Positions 50,112-58,936 are shown, counted from the stretch's first letter. The stretch is DNA of 64,000 nt from Microbacterium imperiale (GCF_017876655.1 NZ_JAGIOK010000001.1:2542001-2606000), one strand, 5' to 3'. Numbers and translations are program-made. Notes: generated from the sequence alone by a model not told the origin.

Positions 50112-51343
50112 CCCCCCGTGCACCTCTCGCCCTCATCGCCGTGACCGCCGGCGCCCTGCTGCTGGCCGGTTGCCAGGCCACCCCCGCCGCCGACGCCGGC
50201 GCGACCCCGGACCCCGACTCGACGGCGCTCGGCGACGGCCACGGCGCGATCGCCGGTGCCCGCGAGCTCGCCGAGCCTGCGCTGCACCTGACGAGCATCG
50301 CGGCCGACGGCACCGTTCACCACCTCGACCTGATCGACGAGCAGTCCGAGACGCTCGGGCAGATCGCCCCGGCCGACGCGCTCGACAGCGAGGGGCGCTT
50401 CCTCTTCGCCGGTCGCGAGGGCGAGGTGTCGATCGTCGACAGCGGCGTGTGGACGTGGAATCACATCGACCACTTCCACTACTACGAGGCGCCCGCGCGT
50501 CTGCTCGGCGAGCTGGAGGGCTCCGGCACGCCGCGCACGGTGACGAGCGACCTGGGTGCCGGCGTCTTCTTCGACGACGGCGAGAGCGGCGGCGAGGCCG
50601 TGCTGCTCGACTTCGAGGCGTTGAAGCAGGGCGAGATCGTCGAGAGCTTCCGACTCGAGCTCGACGCGCCCGGGGCATTCGTCGTGCCGCTGCCGCAGGG
50701 CGCTCTCGTCGCCGATCCCGTCGCCGGCGAGCTGCGCCACGTCGATGCCGTCGGCGAGGAGCAGGAGACGGTGGCCTGCGTGGAGCCGTCCGGATCGATC
50801 GCGACGAACGTCGGCGTCGTCGTCGGGTGCGCCGACGGTGCCGTGCTCGCCCTGACCGACGGCGAGGGCACGACGTTCGAGCGCATCGCCTACCCGGCCG
50901 ACGCGCCTACTCGCGCGGTGACCTTCTCGGCTCGTGAGGGGCGCCCCACCGTCGCCGGTCGCACCGACGGTTCGCACTTCTGGCTGCTCGACACGCGCAA
51001 CCGGTCATGGGCCGTGCACGACGCCGGTGAGCCCATCGTCCGTGTCACCGCGGTCGACGACGCCGACGAGACGGTGGTGGCGCTCGCCGCCGACGGCTCC
51101 GTCCTCGTCCTCTCGGGCGCGTCCGGCGAGGTCATCGCCCGTAGCGCGCCCCTCGTGGCCGCCTCCCTCGCCGACCCGGCCCTCGCCGGGGGCGTCGACC
51201 TGGTCGCCGACCAGCGCCGCACCTACCTCAACGGCCCCGCGGAGCGGACGCTGTTCGAGCTCGATCCGGCCGACGGCGCACGCGTGGCCCGCACGTTCAC
51301 GACCGAGCACGAGCCGGTCCTGTTCACGGAGACGGGCCGATGA
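50108..51343 (+). CDS. Zinc-locus lipoprotein, AztD-like beta-propeller
   Basis: A 411-residue lipoprotein: signal with lipobox LLLAGC (Cys 22), then a WD/propeller-like series of strands (for example VHHLDLIDEQSETLGQIAP, RTVTSDLGAGVFFDDG, DETVVALAADGSVLVLSG). A His-rich segment WNHIDHFHYYEAPARLLG near residue 125 is a likely metal site. It lies between permease and binding-protein genes with ATGA overlaps on both sides. It resembles AztD-type zinc chaperones, but less clearly than the gene at 52272, so the name is tentative. Confidence 0.7.
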   Translation: MTPRAPLALIAVTAGALLLAGCQATPAADAGATPDPDSTALGDGHGAIAGARELAEPALHLTSIAADGTVHHLDLIDEQSETLGQIAPADALDSEGRFLFAGREGEVSIVDSGVWTWNHIDHFHYYEAPARLLGELEGSGTPRTVTSDLGAGVFFDDGESGGEAVLLDFEALKQGEIVESFRLELDAPGAFVVPLPQGALVADPVAGELRHVDAVGEEQETVACVEPSGSIATNVGVVVGCADGAVLALTDGEGTTFERIAYPADAPTRAVTFSAREGRPTVAGRTDGSHFWLLDTRNRSWAVHDAGEPIVRVTAVDDADETVVALAADGSVLVLSGASGEVIARSAPLVAASLADPALAGGVDLVADQRRTYLNGPAERTLFELDPADGARVARTFTTEHEPVLFTETGR

Positions 51344-52242
51344 GGCGCGCCGCATCCGTCGTCGCCGTCCTCGTCGCCGGTGTGCTGTCGCTCGCCGCGT
51401 GCAGCGGACCCGGCGACGATCGCCCCACCGTCGTCGTGACGACGAACATCCTCGGTGACATCGTCGAGACGCTCGCCGGGGACGAGCTCGAGGTCGTCAC
51501 CTTCATGCCCCGCGACGCCGATCCGCACTCGTTCGAGCTGTCGGCGCGGGATGCCGCGACGATGCGCGCCGCCGATCTCGTGGTCTCGAACGGTCTCGGC
51601 CTCGAGGAGGGGGTGCAGCACCACGTCGACGCGTCGGACGCTGACGGCGTCGCCCAGTTCGTCGCCGGCGACCACGTCGAGGAACTCGGCTACCTCGATT
51701 CGGATGCCGTCGACCCGCACTTCTGGACCGACCCCACGCAGACGGCGCGCGTCGTCGAGGCGCTCGCGCCCGTGCTCGCCGAGCTGGCCGGTGGCGACGC
51801 GGCCTCGGTGACGGATGCCGCTGCCGCGTACCTCGACGGGCTCGAGGCCGTCGATGCGGACTTCGCCGCGGGACTCGGGGCGATCCCCGCCGAGCACCGG
51901 GCTCTCGTGACGAACCATCACGTGTTCGGTTACCTGGCCCGCCGGTACGACGTCCGCATCCTCGGTGCCGCGGTCCCCGGCGGCACGACGCTCGCCGCGC
52001 CCAGCGCTTCGGACCTGCAAGAGCTCGTCGATGCGATCGACGCCGCGGGGGTTCAGACGATCTTCGCCGACTCGTCTCAGCCCGACCGGCTCATGCGCGT
52101 GCTCGCCGACGAGGCGGGTCGCGATGTGGCGGTCGTCCCGCTGCTGACGGAGTCGCTGGCGCCGATCGGACAACCCGGCGACACCTACCTCGACATGATG
52201 CGCGAGAACCTGCAGCGCATCTCCGACGGCCTCACCCGATGA
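51340..52242 (+). CDS. aztC: Zinc ABC transporter substrate-binding lipoprotein (AztC-like)
   Basis: A 300-residue cluster A-I metal-binding protein. The lipobox is SLAAC (Cys 21). The likely metal ligands are H63 in DADPHSFEL, H127 in VDPHFWTDP, H193 or H194 in TNHHVFGYLA and D244 in IFADSSQPD, the usual His3-Asp pattern. The short, non-His-rich loop after the first ligand is the AztC type, unlike ZnuA. ATGA overlap with the previous gene. It delivers zinc to the AztB permease and probably receives it from AztD. Confidence 0.9.
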   Translation: MRRAASVVAVLVAGVLSLAACSGPGDDRPTVVVTTNILGDIVETLAGDELEVVTFMPRDADPHSFELSARDAATMRAADLVVSNGLGLEEGVQHHVDASDADGVAQFVAGDHVEELGYLDSDAVDPHFWTDPTQTARVVEALAPVLAELAGGDAASVTDAAAAYLDGLEAVDADFAAGLGAIPAEHRALVTNHHVFGYLARRYDVRILGAAVPGGTTLAAPSASDLQELVDAIDAAGVQTIFADSSQPDRLMRVLADEAGRDVAVVPLLTESLAPIGQPGDTYLDMMRENLQRISDGLTR

Positions 52243-52271
52243 GGCATTTCCCTGGAAAGGAACAACACCCC

Positions 52272-53447
52272 ATGAAGAGAACCCTGCAGATCGGTGCCCT
52301 CGTCGGCGCCGCGGCCCTGGTGCTGGCGGGATGCTCGTCGTCGCCGGCGCCGGCATCGAGCCCGTCCGCCGAGGCCACCGCGGCCGCCGAGGGCCCCCGC
52401 GTGGCACTCGGCTACGAAGGCGGCGTGCTCGTGCTCGGCGGCGAAGAGCTCGAGGTGCTCGGCGACTTCGAGTCCGAGGACTTCATCCGCCTCAACTCCG
52501 CCGGTGACGGTCGTCACGTGATGGTCACGACCTCCGAGGGCTTCCAGCTGCTCGACGTCCAGAAGCCCGAGCTCACCGACCTGCTCGTTCCCGCCGCGAC
52601 CGCCGGCCACGTGGTCGTCCACGGCGGCAAGACGGTGCTGTACGACGACGCGACGAGCGACACGACGATCTTCGACACGGCCGACCTCGCCGCGCTCGAC
52701 GGCTCGCTGCCCGACGCGGAGGTGCTGCCGGGCGTGGAGGCGCACCACGGCGTCTCGGTCGAGCTCGAGGACGGCACCCTGCTGACCACGGTCGGCGGCG
52801 AGAGCGGCCGTACCGGCATCCGCGTCCTCGACGCCGAGCGCAACGAGATCGGCGTCAACGCCGAGTGCCCCGGTGTGCACGGTGAGGGCACCGCCGAGGG
52901 CGAGCGCGTCGTCTTCGGCTGCGAGAACGGTGTCCTCATCTACGCGGACGGCGAGATCACCAAGGTCAGCTCGCCCGACACGTACGGACGCATCGGCAAC
53001 GCCTACGTCGCCGAGAACAGCCCGCTCGTCGTGATGGACTACAAGGACGACCCCGACGCCGAGGGCTACCTGCTGCGCAACATCGCCCTGGTCGACACCG
53101 AGGCCGAGACGCTGACGAAGGTCGCGCTGCCCGACGGCGTCGAGTACACCTTCCGCGGCGTCGCTCGCGGCCCCGCCGGCGAAGCGGTGCTCATCGGCAC
53201 CGACGGCTCGCTGCACTGGATCGACCCGGCCTCGGGCGAGATCACGAAGTCGCTTCCCGTCATCGACGCGTGGGAGGGTCCGGCCGAGTGGCAGGCTCCG
53301 CACCCCGCGGTGAAGGTCGCGGGCGACATCGCCTACGTCACCGACCCGGCCAACAGCCAGCTCGTGGCCGTCGACCTCACCTCGGGCGAGGTCGTCCAGA
53401 CCGTCGAGCTGCCGCAGGTCCCGAACGAGATCGCCGCGGTCTCCTGA
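52272..53447 (+). CDS. aztD: Zinc metallochaperone AztD
   Basis: A 391-residue lipoprotein (lipobox LVLAGC, Cys 21) folding as a beta-propeller. His-containing loops typical of AztD are visible: ATAGHVVVHGGKTVLYDD, GVEAHHGVSVELEDG, CPGVHGEGTAEGERVVFGC and WQAPHPAVKVAGD. AztD binds zinc outside the membrane and passes it to AztC. GGAAAGGA precedes the ATG. It is the last gene of the azt operon and ends at a strong hairpin. Confidence 0.88.
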   Translation: MKRTLQIGALVGAAALVLAGCSSSPAPASSPSAEATAAAEGPRVALGYEGGVLVLGGEELEVLGDFESEDFIRLNSAGDGRHVMVTTSEGFQLLDVQKPELTDLLVPAATAGHVVVHGGKTVLYDDATSDTTIFDTADLAALDGSLPDAEVLPGVEAHHGVSVELEDGTLLTTVGGESGRTGIRVLDAERNEIGVNAECPGVHGEGTAEGERVVFGCENGVLIYADGEITKVSSPDTYGRIGNAYVAENSPLVVMDYKDDPDAEGYLLRNIALVDTEAETLTKVALPDGVEYTFRGVARGPAGEAVLIGTDGSLHWIDPASGEITKSLPVIDAWEGPAEWQAPHPAVKVAGDIAYVTDPANSQLVAVDLTSGEVVQTVELPQVPNEIAAVS

Positions 53448-53452
53448 CCCCC

Positions 53453-53514
53453 GCCGCCGCATCCGTCCTCCGCGATCCCGCTTCCCTGCGGATCCCGGAG
53501 ACGGATGCGGCGGC
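53453..53514 (+). terminator. Terminator-like hairpin after aztD
   Basis: GCCGCCGCATCCGTC (53453-53467) pairs perfectly with GACGGATGCGGCGGC (53500-53514); the loop is 32 nt. It starts 6 nt after the aztD stop. Confidence 0.65.
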
Positions 53515-53579
53515 CTCGCCGTTCCCGGCGCGAGCATGGCCGCATCGCCCGCGTCGGGACCGGCGGCTAGCCTGAACCC

Positions 53580-54410
53580 GTGCCGGCCGTCACCACTCCG
53601 CAGCGGACGTACCGCTACCTGCGGCTGACTCTCGCCGGCGCCCCCGTCGCCCTGCTGCTGGCGGTCGCGTTCGCGATACCGGATGTCGGGGTGCTGCCCA
53701 CAGTCAGCCATTACTTCTACACCCCCGCCCGCACCGTCTTCTCGGCCTCGCTCGTCGCCGCGGCCGCCTGTCTGCTCGCGCTGTCGGGCCGCGGCCCGGC
53801 ACGCGTGCTGCTCGACCTCGCTGCGCTGCTCGCCCCGCTCGTCGCCATCGTCCCGACACCGGTCGCGGCGGGCGAGGTGCCCGGGCTCATCGTCGAGTGC
53901 GCCGCGCCGTGCGTTCCGTCGCCCTTCGCCGACGACCTCGGCAACGCCCTGCTCACCTACCTCGTCATGGCCGCGATCGTCGTCGTCGTCGGGGTGGTCC
54001 TCGCGCTGCGCGGCGACGTGGCGCTGCGGGCGGTCGCTCCCACTCTCGCCATCGCGGTCGTCGTCCTCGCGGCGGTGTCGGGGGTGTGGGCACTGGCTCC
54101 CGGGGCCCTCGTCGCGTATGTGCACCTCGTCGCCGCATTCGCCTTCTTCGGACTCATCGCGGCCGTCGCCCTGGTCGAGGCGCTGCGCCCGTCGCCCGAG
54201 CATCCGCCGCGCCCGGCGGTGCGTCGCGCCTACCTCGTCATCGCCGTCGCCCTCCCGGTCGACCTGATCGCGACCGTCGCGCTCGGCGCGGGCACCGACG
54301 CACCGGTCGTGTTCGTCGGCGAGGTCATCGCCCTGCTGCTGTTCGTCGCGTTCTGGCTGCTGCAGACGGTGCAGAAGTGGTCGGTGCCCGATCCGTCGCT
54401 GCGGGGCTGA
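53580..54410 (+). CDS. Hypothetical multi-pass membrane protein
   Basis: A 276-residue protein with about seven to eight membrane segments (for example PVALLLAVAFAIPDVGVLPT, LLDLAALLAPLVAIVPTPVA, LLTYLVMAAIVVVVGVVLAL, LAIAVVVLAAVSGVWALAPG, AFAFFGLIAAVALVEAL). The first external loop (SHYFYTPARTVFSAS) and layout recall DUF998/Frag1-like proteins. The GTG start is exactly 6 nt after TAGCCT (53568-53573). Function is unknown. Confidence 0.65.
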   Translation: MPAVTTPQRTYRYLRLTLAGAPVALLLAVAFAIPDVGVLPTVSHYFYTPARTVFSASLVAAAACLLALSGRGPARVLLDLAALLAPLVAIVPTPVAAGEVPGLIVECAAPCVPSPFADDLGNALLTYLVMAAIVVVVGVVLALRGDVALRAVAPTLAIAVVVLAAVSGVWALAPGALVAYVHLVAAFAFFGLIAAVALVEALRPSPEHPPRPAVRRAYLVIAVALPVDLIATVALGAGTDAPVVFVGEVIALLLFVAFWLLQTVQKWSVPDPSLRG

Positions 54411-54464
54411 CGGTGTTCCCGACCGGTCTTCTGAGTGTCGGCGGCGAGGTCTAATCTTCGCTGC

Positions 54465-55934
54465 ATGACCGGTGAACCGCTCAGCGCGACGGAGCGAACG
54501 CGCATGCGTGCCTTCTTCCAGGTGCTGGGCAACACCCTCGTGGCGAACGTGACCTCGAGCTTCCTGTGGTTCGCCCTCACGTTCTGGGCCTATCTCGAAA
54601 CCGAGAACGTGCTGGCGACCTCGATCATCGGCGGCTCGTACATGCTGCTGGTCGCCGCCTTCGGCGTCGTGTTCGGCGCGCTCGTGGATCACATGAAGAA
54701 GAAGGCCGTGATGGTGCTCTCGAGCGCCATCACCCTCGGCACCTACCTCGGAGCGGGGGCGGTATACCTCGCGTTCCCCGAGTCGCAGCTGATCGATTGG
54801 GGCCGGCCCTGGTTCTGGTGCTTCGCCGGGCTGATCCTCATCGGCGGCGTGGTGGAGAACCTCCGCAACATTGCGCTGTCGACGACGGTCACCCTCCTTG
54901 TCCCGGCCGATCGTCGCGACCGGGCGAACGGGCTCGTCGGCACCGTGCAGGGCGTCGCCTTCATGGTGACGAGCGTCTTCTCCGGCCTCTCGGTCGGCCT
55001 GCTCGGGATGGGATGGACGGTGGTCATCGCCGTCGTGGCGACGGCGGTCGCCCTGACCCACCTGCTGTTCGTGACCATCCCCGAGCGCGGGATCGTGTCG
55101 AGCGGCGACACGGCCACACCGGCGCTGACCTTCCGAGGCGTGATCCCCGCCGTGCGGCGGGTGCCAGGGCTGCTCGCCCTCATCCTGTTCACGACCATCA
55201 ACAATCTGGTCGGCGGCGTCTTCATGGCGCTCATGGACCCCTACGGGCTGACCCTGTTCAGCGTCGAGATCTGGGGCGTCGTCCTGGCGGTGACCGGGAC
55301 GGGCTTCATCGTGGGCGGCGCGCTCGTCGCGGCGCGCGGTCTGGGTCCCAACCCGGTGCGGACGCTGCTGCTGGTCAACGTCGGTGTCGCAGTGCTCGGC
55401 ATGACCTTCGCGATTCGCGAGTGGTGGTGGCTGTACGCGCTCGGCATCTTCGTCTTCATGATGATCATGCCGATCGCCGAGGCGGCCGAGCAGACGATCA
55501 TCCAGCGCGTGGTCCCCTTCCACACGCAAGGACGCGTGTTCGGTTTCGCCGCGTCCGTCGAGTCCGCCGCATCACCGATCTCGGCGTACCTGATCGGCCC
55601 CATCGCGCAGTTCGGTCTGATCCCGTTCATGCGCACGGACGCCGGCGAGCGCAGCTTCGGCTGGCTTCTCGGCGGGGGAGAGGCCCGCGGCATCGCGCTC
55701 GCGTTCGTCGCCGCGAGCGCCGTGCTGCTCGTTCTCGTCCTCGTGGCGTTCGCGTCGCCGCAGTACCGCCGCCTCTCGCGCGCTTACGCGGAAGCGACAC
55801 CGCCCGAGCCGGACCGCGACGATGCCGGCGGAGCTGCCCAGACGCAAGAAGGGCCGGCCGACTCAGAATCGTCGACCGGCCCTGTCATCCCTTGCACCAG
55901 AGATCACACCGCGCAGTTGGGGGGAACTGCGTGA
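54465..55934 (+). CDS. MFS transporter with unusual C-terminal tail
   Basis: A 489-residue MFS protein with about twelve membrane segments, the family loop GALVDHMKKKAVMV between TM2 and TM3, and GRVFGFAASVESAASPISAYL in the second half, as in macrolide-efflux-like MFS proteins. The last 45 or so residues after the final helix are hydrophilic and are encoded by DNA that forms a terminator-like hairpin (55850-55883), so the tail may be a read-through extension after loss of an earlier stop. TAATCT lies 7 nt before the ATG. Substrate unknown. Confidence 0.85.
   Translation: MTGEPLSATERTRMRAFFQVLGNTLVANVTSSFLWFALTFWAYLETENVLATSIIGGSYMLLVAAFGVVFGALVDHMKKKAVMVLSSAITLGTYLGAGAVYLAFPESQLIDWGRPWFWCFAGLILIGGVVENLRNIALSTTVTLLVPADRRDRANGLVGTVQGVAFMVTSVFSGLSVGLLGMGWTVVIAVVATAVALTHLLFVTIPERGIVSSGDTATPALTFRGVIPAVRRVPGLLALILFTTINNLVGGVFMALMDPYGLTLFSVEIWGVVLAVTGTGFIVGGALVAARGLGPNPVRTLLLVNVGVAVLGMTFAIREWWWLYALGIFVFMMIMPIAEAAEQTIIQRVVPFHTQGRVFGFAASVESAASPISAYLIGPIAQFGLIPFMRTDAGERSFGWLLGGGEARGIALAFVAASAVLLVLVLVAFASPQYRRLSRAYAEATPPEPDRDDAGGAAQTQEGPADSESSTGPVIPCTRDHTAQLGGTA
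55850..55883. terminator. Hairpin inside the 3' end of the MFS gene
   Basis: AGGGCCGG (55850-55857) and CCGGCCCT (55876-55883) pair, with an inner CGAC/GTCG extension after one mismatch. Like the hairpin at 34092-34127 it is followed within 6 nt or less by CCCTTGCACCA (55889-55899; CCCTTTGCACCA at 34130-34141). It looks like a terminator that now lies within the coding region. Confidence 0.5.
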
Positions 55935-55943
55935 AACGAAGTT

Positions 55944-55960
55944 ATAACGGACAGATAACG
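55944..55960. promoter_or_regulatory. Direct repeat ATAACG-N5-ATAACG
   Basis: ATAACG at 55944-55949 and 55955-55960, 11 bp apart, matches the repeat at 34205-34221 including the flanking T before the first copy and G before the second. It lies in the 89-bp gap between the convergent MFS and DUF4097 genes, where no protein gene starts, so it may mark a promoter of an unrecognised small RNA or a distant-acting site. Confidence 0.5.
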
Positions 55961-56023
55961 CCCCGCAATCGGAACGGGGTTCTCATCGAACCCGCATAGG
56001 GATCTTCCAGCATCAGCGTGAGC

Positions 56024-56887
56024 TCAGCCGATGCCGGGGCGCAGGCTCACGGAGCCCGCGGACACCCGCACATCGACGCGGTGGGAAGACGTGGAGTCCT
56101 CGGTCAGCCCGCTCGTGAAGCTGCCGGCATCCCGCCGCGCTTCGACCGCGTAGCTACCGCGCGGCAGCGTCAGATCGACGGCGCCCGCCTCGGCGTCGAC
56201 GGTGACGGATGCCGGCGGGGTTCCCGTCAGCGAACCCGACACCCGTCCCGCGCTGAGCGAGACCGCGGCATCCGTCACTCCGTCGAGCTCGATCGACGCC
56301 CGTCCGGCCGACACCGTGGTCTCGAGCGTCGTCGCCGAGCCGACCGCGTCGAGCGATCCCGCGTCGACGCGCAGGTCGAGCGCACCGAAGTCGCCCTCGA
56401 CCCGCATCTGCCCGGCACCGACCTGCAGCTGGGCGTCGACACCGGCGAGGTCCTGGGGCAGCACGAGCGTGGCCCGCGAGGTGTCGCCCCACGTGTTCCA
56501 GCCGTTCCACCAGTCGCGGTCGGAGTCCACGACGAGCACGTCGTCGTTGCGGCCGAGCTCCCAGGCCTCGGCGCCCCGTACTCCGGTGACCGTCAGCGTC
56601 GCCTCGTCGACGTCGCCGAACGAGATCTCGACGTCGGCGGCCGACGTGTCGACCTCGAGCGCCGTCACGCCGCTCGTCGGGGCGGTCAGCGTCGACGTCT
56701 CGACGGCGCCGCTCGAGACGGTGGAGAGGACGCTCGTGCCCATCGCTCCCAGGATCAGCGCTCCGCCGCCCACCGCGGTGAGGATCGCGATGGCCCGTGC
56801 GCCGGGGGCGGGTCGCCGTCCGCCGGCGAGGGGTCGGTCGGTCGGCGGCGCGGGCGGGGTCGTCGGCGGGGTGAGTGTCGTGCTCAT
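56024..56887 (-). CDS. DUF4097-family membrane-anchored beta-helix protein
   Basis: A 287-residue protein: Pro-rich cytoplasmic N terminus, one membrane anchor (AIAILTAVGGGALILGAMG, residues about 32-50), then repeated short strands typical of DUF4097/DUF2154 adhesin-like domains (VTALEVDTSAADVEISFGDV, LDLRVDAGSLDAVGSA, TTVSAGRASIELDG, TVDAEAGAVDLTLPRGSY). Its ATG overlaps the response-regulator stop by ATGA, so it is the third gene of a two-component operon. It may be the output or an envelope-stress sensor of that system (inference). Confidence 0.82.
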   Translation of the reverse strand: MSTTLTPPTTPPAPPTDRPLAGGRRPAPGARAIAILTAVGGGALILGAMGTSVLSTVSSGAVETSTLTAPTSGVTALEVDTSAADVEISFGDVDEATLTVTGVRGAEAWELGRNDDVLVVDSDRDWWNGWNTWGDTSRATLVLPQDLAGVDAQLQVGAGQMRVEGDFGALDLRVDAGSLDAVGSATTLETTVSAGRASIELDGVTDAAVSLSAGRVSGSLTGTPPASVTVDAEAGAVDLTLPRGSYAVEARRDAGSFTSGLTEDSTSSHRVDVRVSAGSVSLRPGIG

Positions 56888-57561
56888 CGCACTGCTCCGT
56901 TCTGCGGCTGCGAGCCGCCGTGTTCGAGGTGGACGAGCGCGGCGAGCACGCGGCGGTTGCCGTGCTCGTCCTGCTCGAGGTCGAGCTTCTGGAAGAGCGA
57001 GGTGATGTACTTCTCGACGCTCGCTTCGCTGAGGAACATCGCGGCGGCGATCGCCTGGTTGCTGCGGCCCTCCGCGATCAGCGCGAGCACGGTGCGCTCG
57101 CGCTCGGTCAGGCGGGCGAGGCGCTCGTCGCGCGAACGCCGCGTCAGCAGCTGCGCGACGACCTCCGGGTCGAGGACGGTCGCGCCCTGCCCGATGCGCT
57201 CGACGGTGGCGACGAACTCCGCGACGTCGGCGACCCGGTCCTTCAGCAGGTACCCGAGCGCCGCCCCGTGCGAGGTGATGAGCTCGCTCGCGTAGCGCTC
57301 CTCGACGTACTGGCTGAGCACGAGGATGGGCAGCTCGGGATTCTCGGCGCGCAGGGCGAGCGCGGCGCGGATGCCCTCGTCGGTGAAGGTGGGCGGCAGT
57401 CGCACGTCGAGGATGCACAGGTCGGGCCGGCTGTCGGCGACGACCGTTCCCAGGCCGTCGGCGTGCGCGACCGCCGCGACGATGTCGTGACCGGAGTCGG
57501 CCAGCAGGCGCACAAGGCCCTCGCGCAGCAGCGCGGAGTCTTCGCAGATCAGGATGCGCAC
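56884..57561 (-). CDS. NarL/LuxR-type response regulator
   Basis: A 225-residue response regulator. The receiver has D8 in CEDSALLREG and the phospho-acceptor D52 in CILDVRLPP, with K in YLLKDRV. The C-terminal LuxR HTH is LTERERTVLALIAEGRSNQAIA, then MFLSEASVEKYITSLFQKL. The GTG start at 57561 lies 13 nt inside the kinase gene and has GGAGGTGA as ribosome site. It is translationally coupled to the kinase and to DUF4097. Confidence 0.93.
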   Translation of the reverse strand: MRILICEDSALLREGLVRLLADSGHDIVAAVAHADGLGTVVADSRPDLCILDVRLPPTFTDEGIRAALALRAENPELPILVLSQYVEERYASELITSHGAALGYLLKDRVADVAEFVATVERIGQGATVLDPEVVAQLLTRRSRDERLARLTERERTVLALIAEGRSNQAIAAAMFLSEASVEKYITSLFQKLDLEQDEHGNRRVLAALVHLEHGGSQPQNGAVR

Positions 57562-58817
57562 GGGACGCTCACCTCCAGGGCGGTGGGGCCGCCGGCGGGG
57601 CTGTCGAGGCGCGTCGTGCCTCCCGCGGCGGTGATGCGGTTGATGATGCCGTCGAGGCCGCCGCCGGCGATGACGCGAGCCCCGCCGACGCCGTTGTCCT
57701 CGACGCGCGCCCACAGGGTGTGGTCGTCGCGGTGGCGGACCACGACGCGGCATTCGGCGGCACGCGAGTGCTTCGCGGCGTTGGTCAGCGACTCGGCGAT
57801 CGCGAAGTAGACGGCGGCCTCGGCGGTGCGGCTGCACCGCTCGTCGACGCGGACGTCGATGCTCACCGGCACGTGAGACCGGGCGGCGAGGGCCGACAAC
57901 GCCGCATCCAGCCCCCGGTCGTCGAGCACCGAGGCGTGGATGCCGCGGGCGAGCTGGCGCAGCTCGGTGATGGCCGCCTTCGTCGAGGTGTGCGCCTCGG
58001 CGAGCAGCTGCTTGGCGGCATCCGGGTCATCGTCGATCTTCTGCTGTGCGAGCCCCAGGGTCATGCCCACCGAGACCAGGCGGGGCTGGACGCCGTCGTG
58101 CAGATCGCGCTCGATGCGCGTGCGCTCGACCTCGCTCGCGCGGACGGCGCCCTCGCGCTGCACACCGGCGGTGCGCGCCTCTTCGGCCAGCTGCGCCTCG
58201 CGCGAGGGCACGAGGACGGCCCGGACGAGGATGCCGTGCAGCAGGGCGATGCCCACGAGCAGGGCGGCCGAGATCACCACGGTCAGGGCGCCGGCGAGGA
58301 CCGTTCCCTCGACCGGCACGCGCACCCACGTGTTCGCGATCGTCACGGGGCCGTTGGCGTAGAGCGGGCCGAACAGCAGCGCGACGCCCGCGGCGAGGAA
58401 CGAGAAGAGCGTGACGGCGATGAGGCCGAGCACGGTCGAGATGGCCGCATGGGCGACACCGCGCCACATCTGTCCGTCGATGAACTGCAGCCAGACGGTG
58501 CGCAACCAGCCGCCGAAGCCGGGTCGGCCGCTGCTGCGCAGCGGGAGCGCCGGCAGGCCGAGGTCGTACAGTCCGTCGACGCGGGCGTACTCGAGCCAGC
58601 CCAGCAGCCACAGCCCGTAGACGAAGCCCAGCAGCAGCGGCAGGCCGATCCCGATCACGGGCACGAGCCCGAGGCCGGTGGCCATCAGGGTGAGAAGCAC
58701 GGTGAACGCCGCGACACCGGCGAACCCGACGGCGACGAGTTGGGCCAGCGCGGCGAGTGGACGCAGCAGGCGCACGGAGCGCGAAGGCGGGGCTGGGGAA
58801 TCGACGGCGGTGGTCAT
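57549..58817 (-). CDS. Sensor histidine kinase (NarL-type, HisKA_3)
   Basis: A 422-residue kinase with an N-terminal membrane domain (about six segments in residues 15-205), then the dimerisation helix with the phospho-His in ERTRIERDLHDGVQPRLVSVG (near residue 231) and a HATPase_c domain with AIAESLTNAAKHSRA and ARVEDNGVGGARVIAGGGLD. The ATG at 58817 is exactly 6 nt after TAGCGT (minus strand 58829-58824). It heads the operon kinase-regulator-DUF4097. The signal is not evident; the membrane domain suggests an envelope or membrane cue. Confidence 0.92.
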   Translation of the reverse strand: MTTAVDSPAPPSRSVRLLRPLAALAQLVAVGFAGVAAFTVLLTLMATGLGLVPVIGIGLPLLLGFVYGLWLLGWLEYARVDGLYDLGLPALPLRSSGRPGFGGWLRTVWLQFIDGQMWRGVAHAAISTVLGLIAVTLFSFLAAGVALLFGPLYANGPVTIANTWVRVPVEGTVLAGALTVVISAALLVGIALLHGILVRAVLVPSREAQLAEEARTAGVQREGAVRASEVERTRIERDLHDGVQPRLVSVGMTLGLAQQKIDDDPDAAKQLLAEAHTSTKAAITELRQLARGIHASVLDDRGLDAALSALAARSHVPVSIDVRVDERCSRTAEAAVYFAIAESLTNAAKHSRAAECRVVVRHRDDHTLWARVEDNGVGGARVIAGGGLDGIINRITAAGGTTRLDSPAGGPTALEVSVPCAS

Positions 58818-58936
58818 GCCTCCACGCTAGGACCGCCGCCCCTCGACCACAGGCGAGCCGGCCCGAGACTCGCGTTCGGGTTAACCCCCGGCCGGGCGCG
58901 CGGGCGGCGTCGAGCGCCGTCGGCCAGGATGGAACG

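Noticed and set aside
52185..55529. A very long open frame on the minus strand opposite aztD, the membrane protein and the MFS gene.
   Set aside because: Its sequence is almost only Arg, Asp, Glu, Gly, His and Ala, typical of a shadow of GC-rich genes, and the opposite strand holds well-recognised families.
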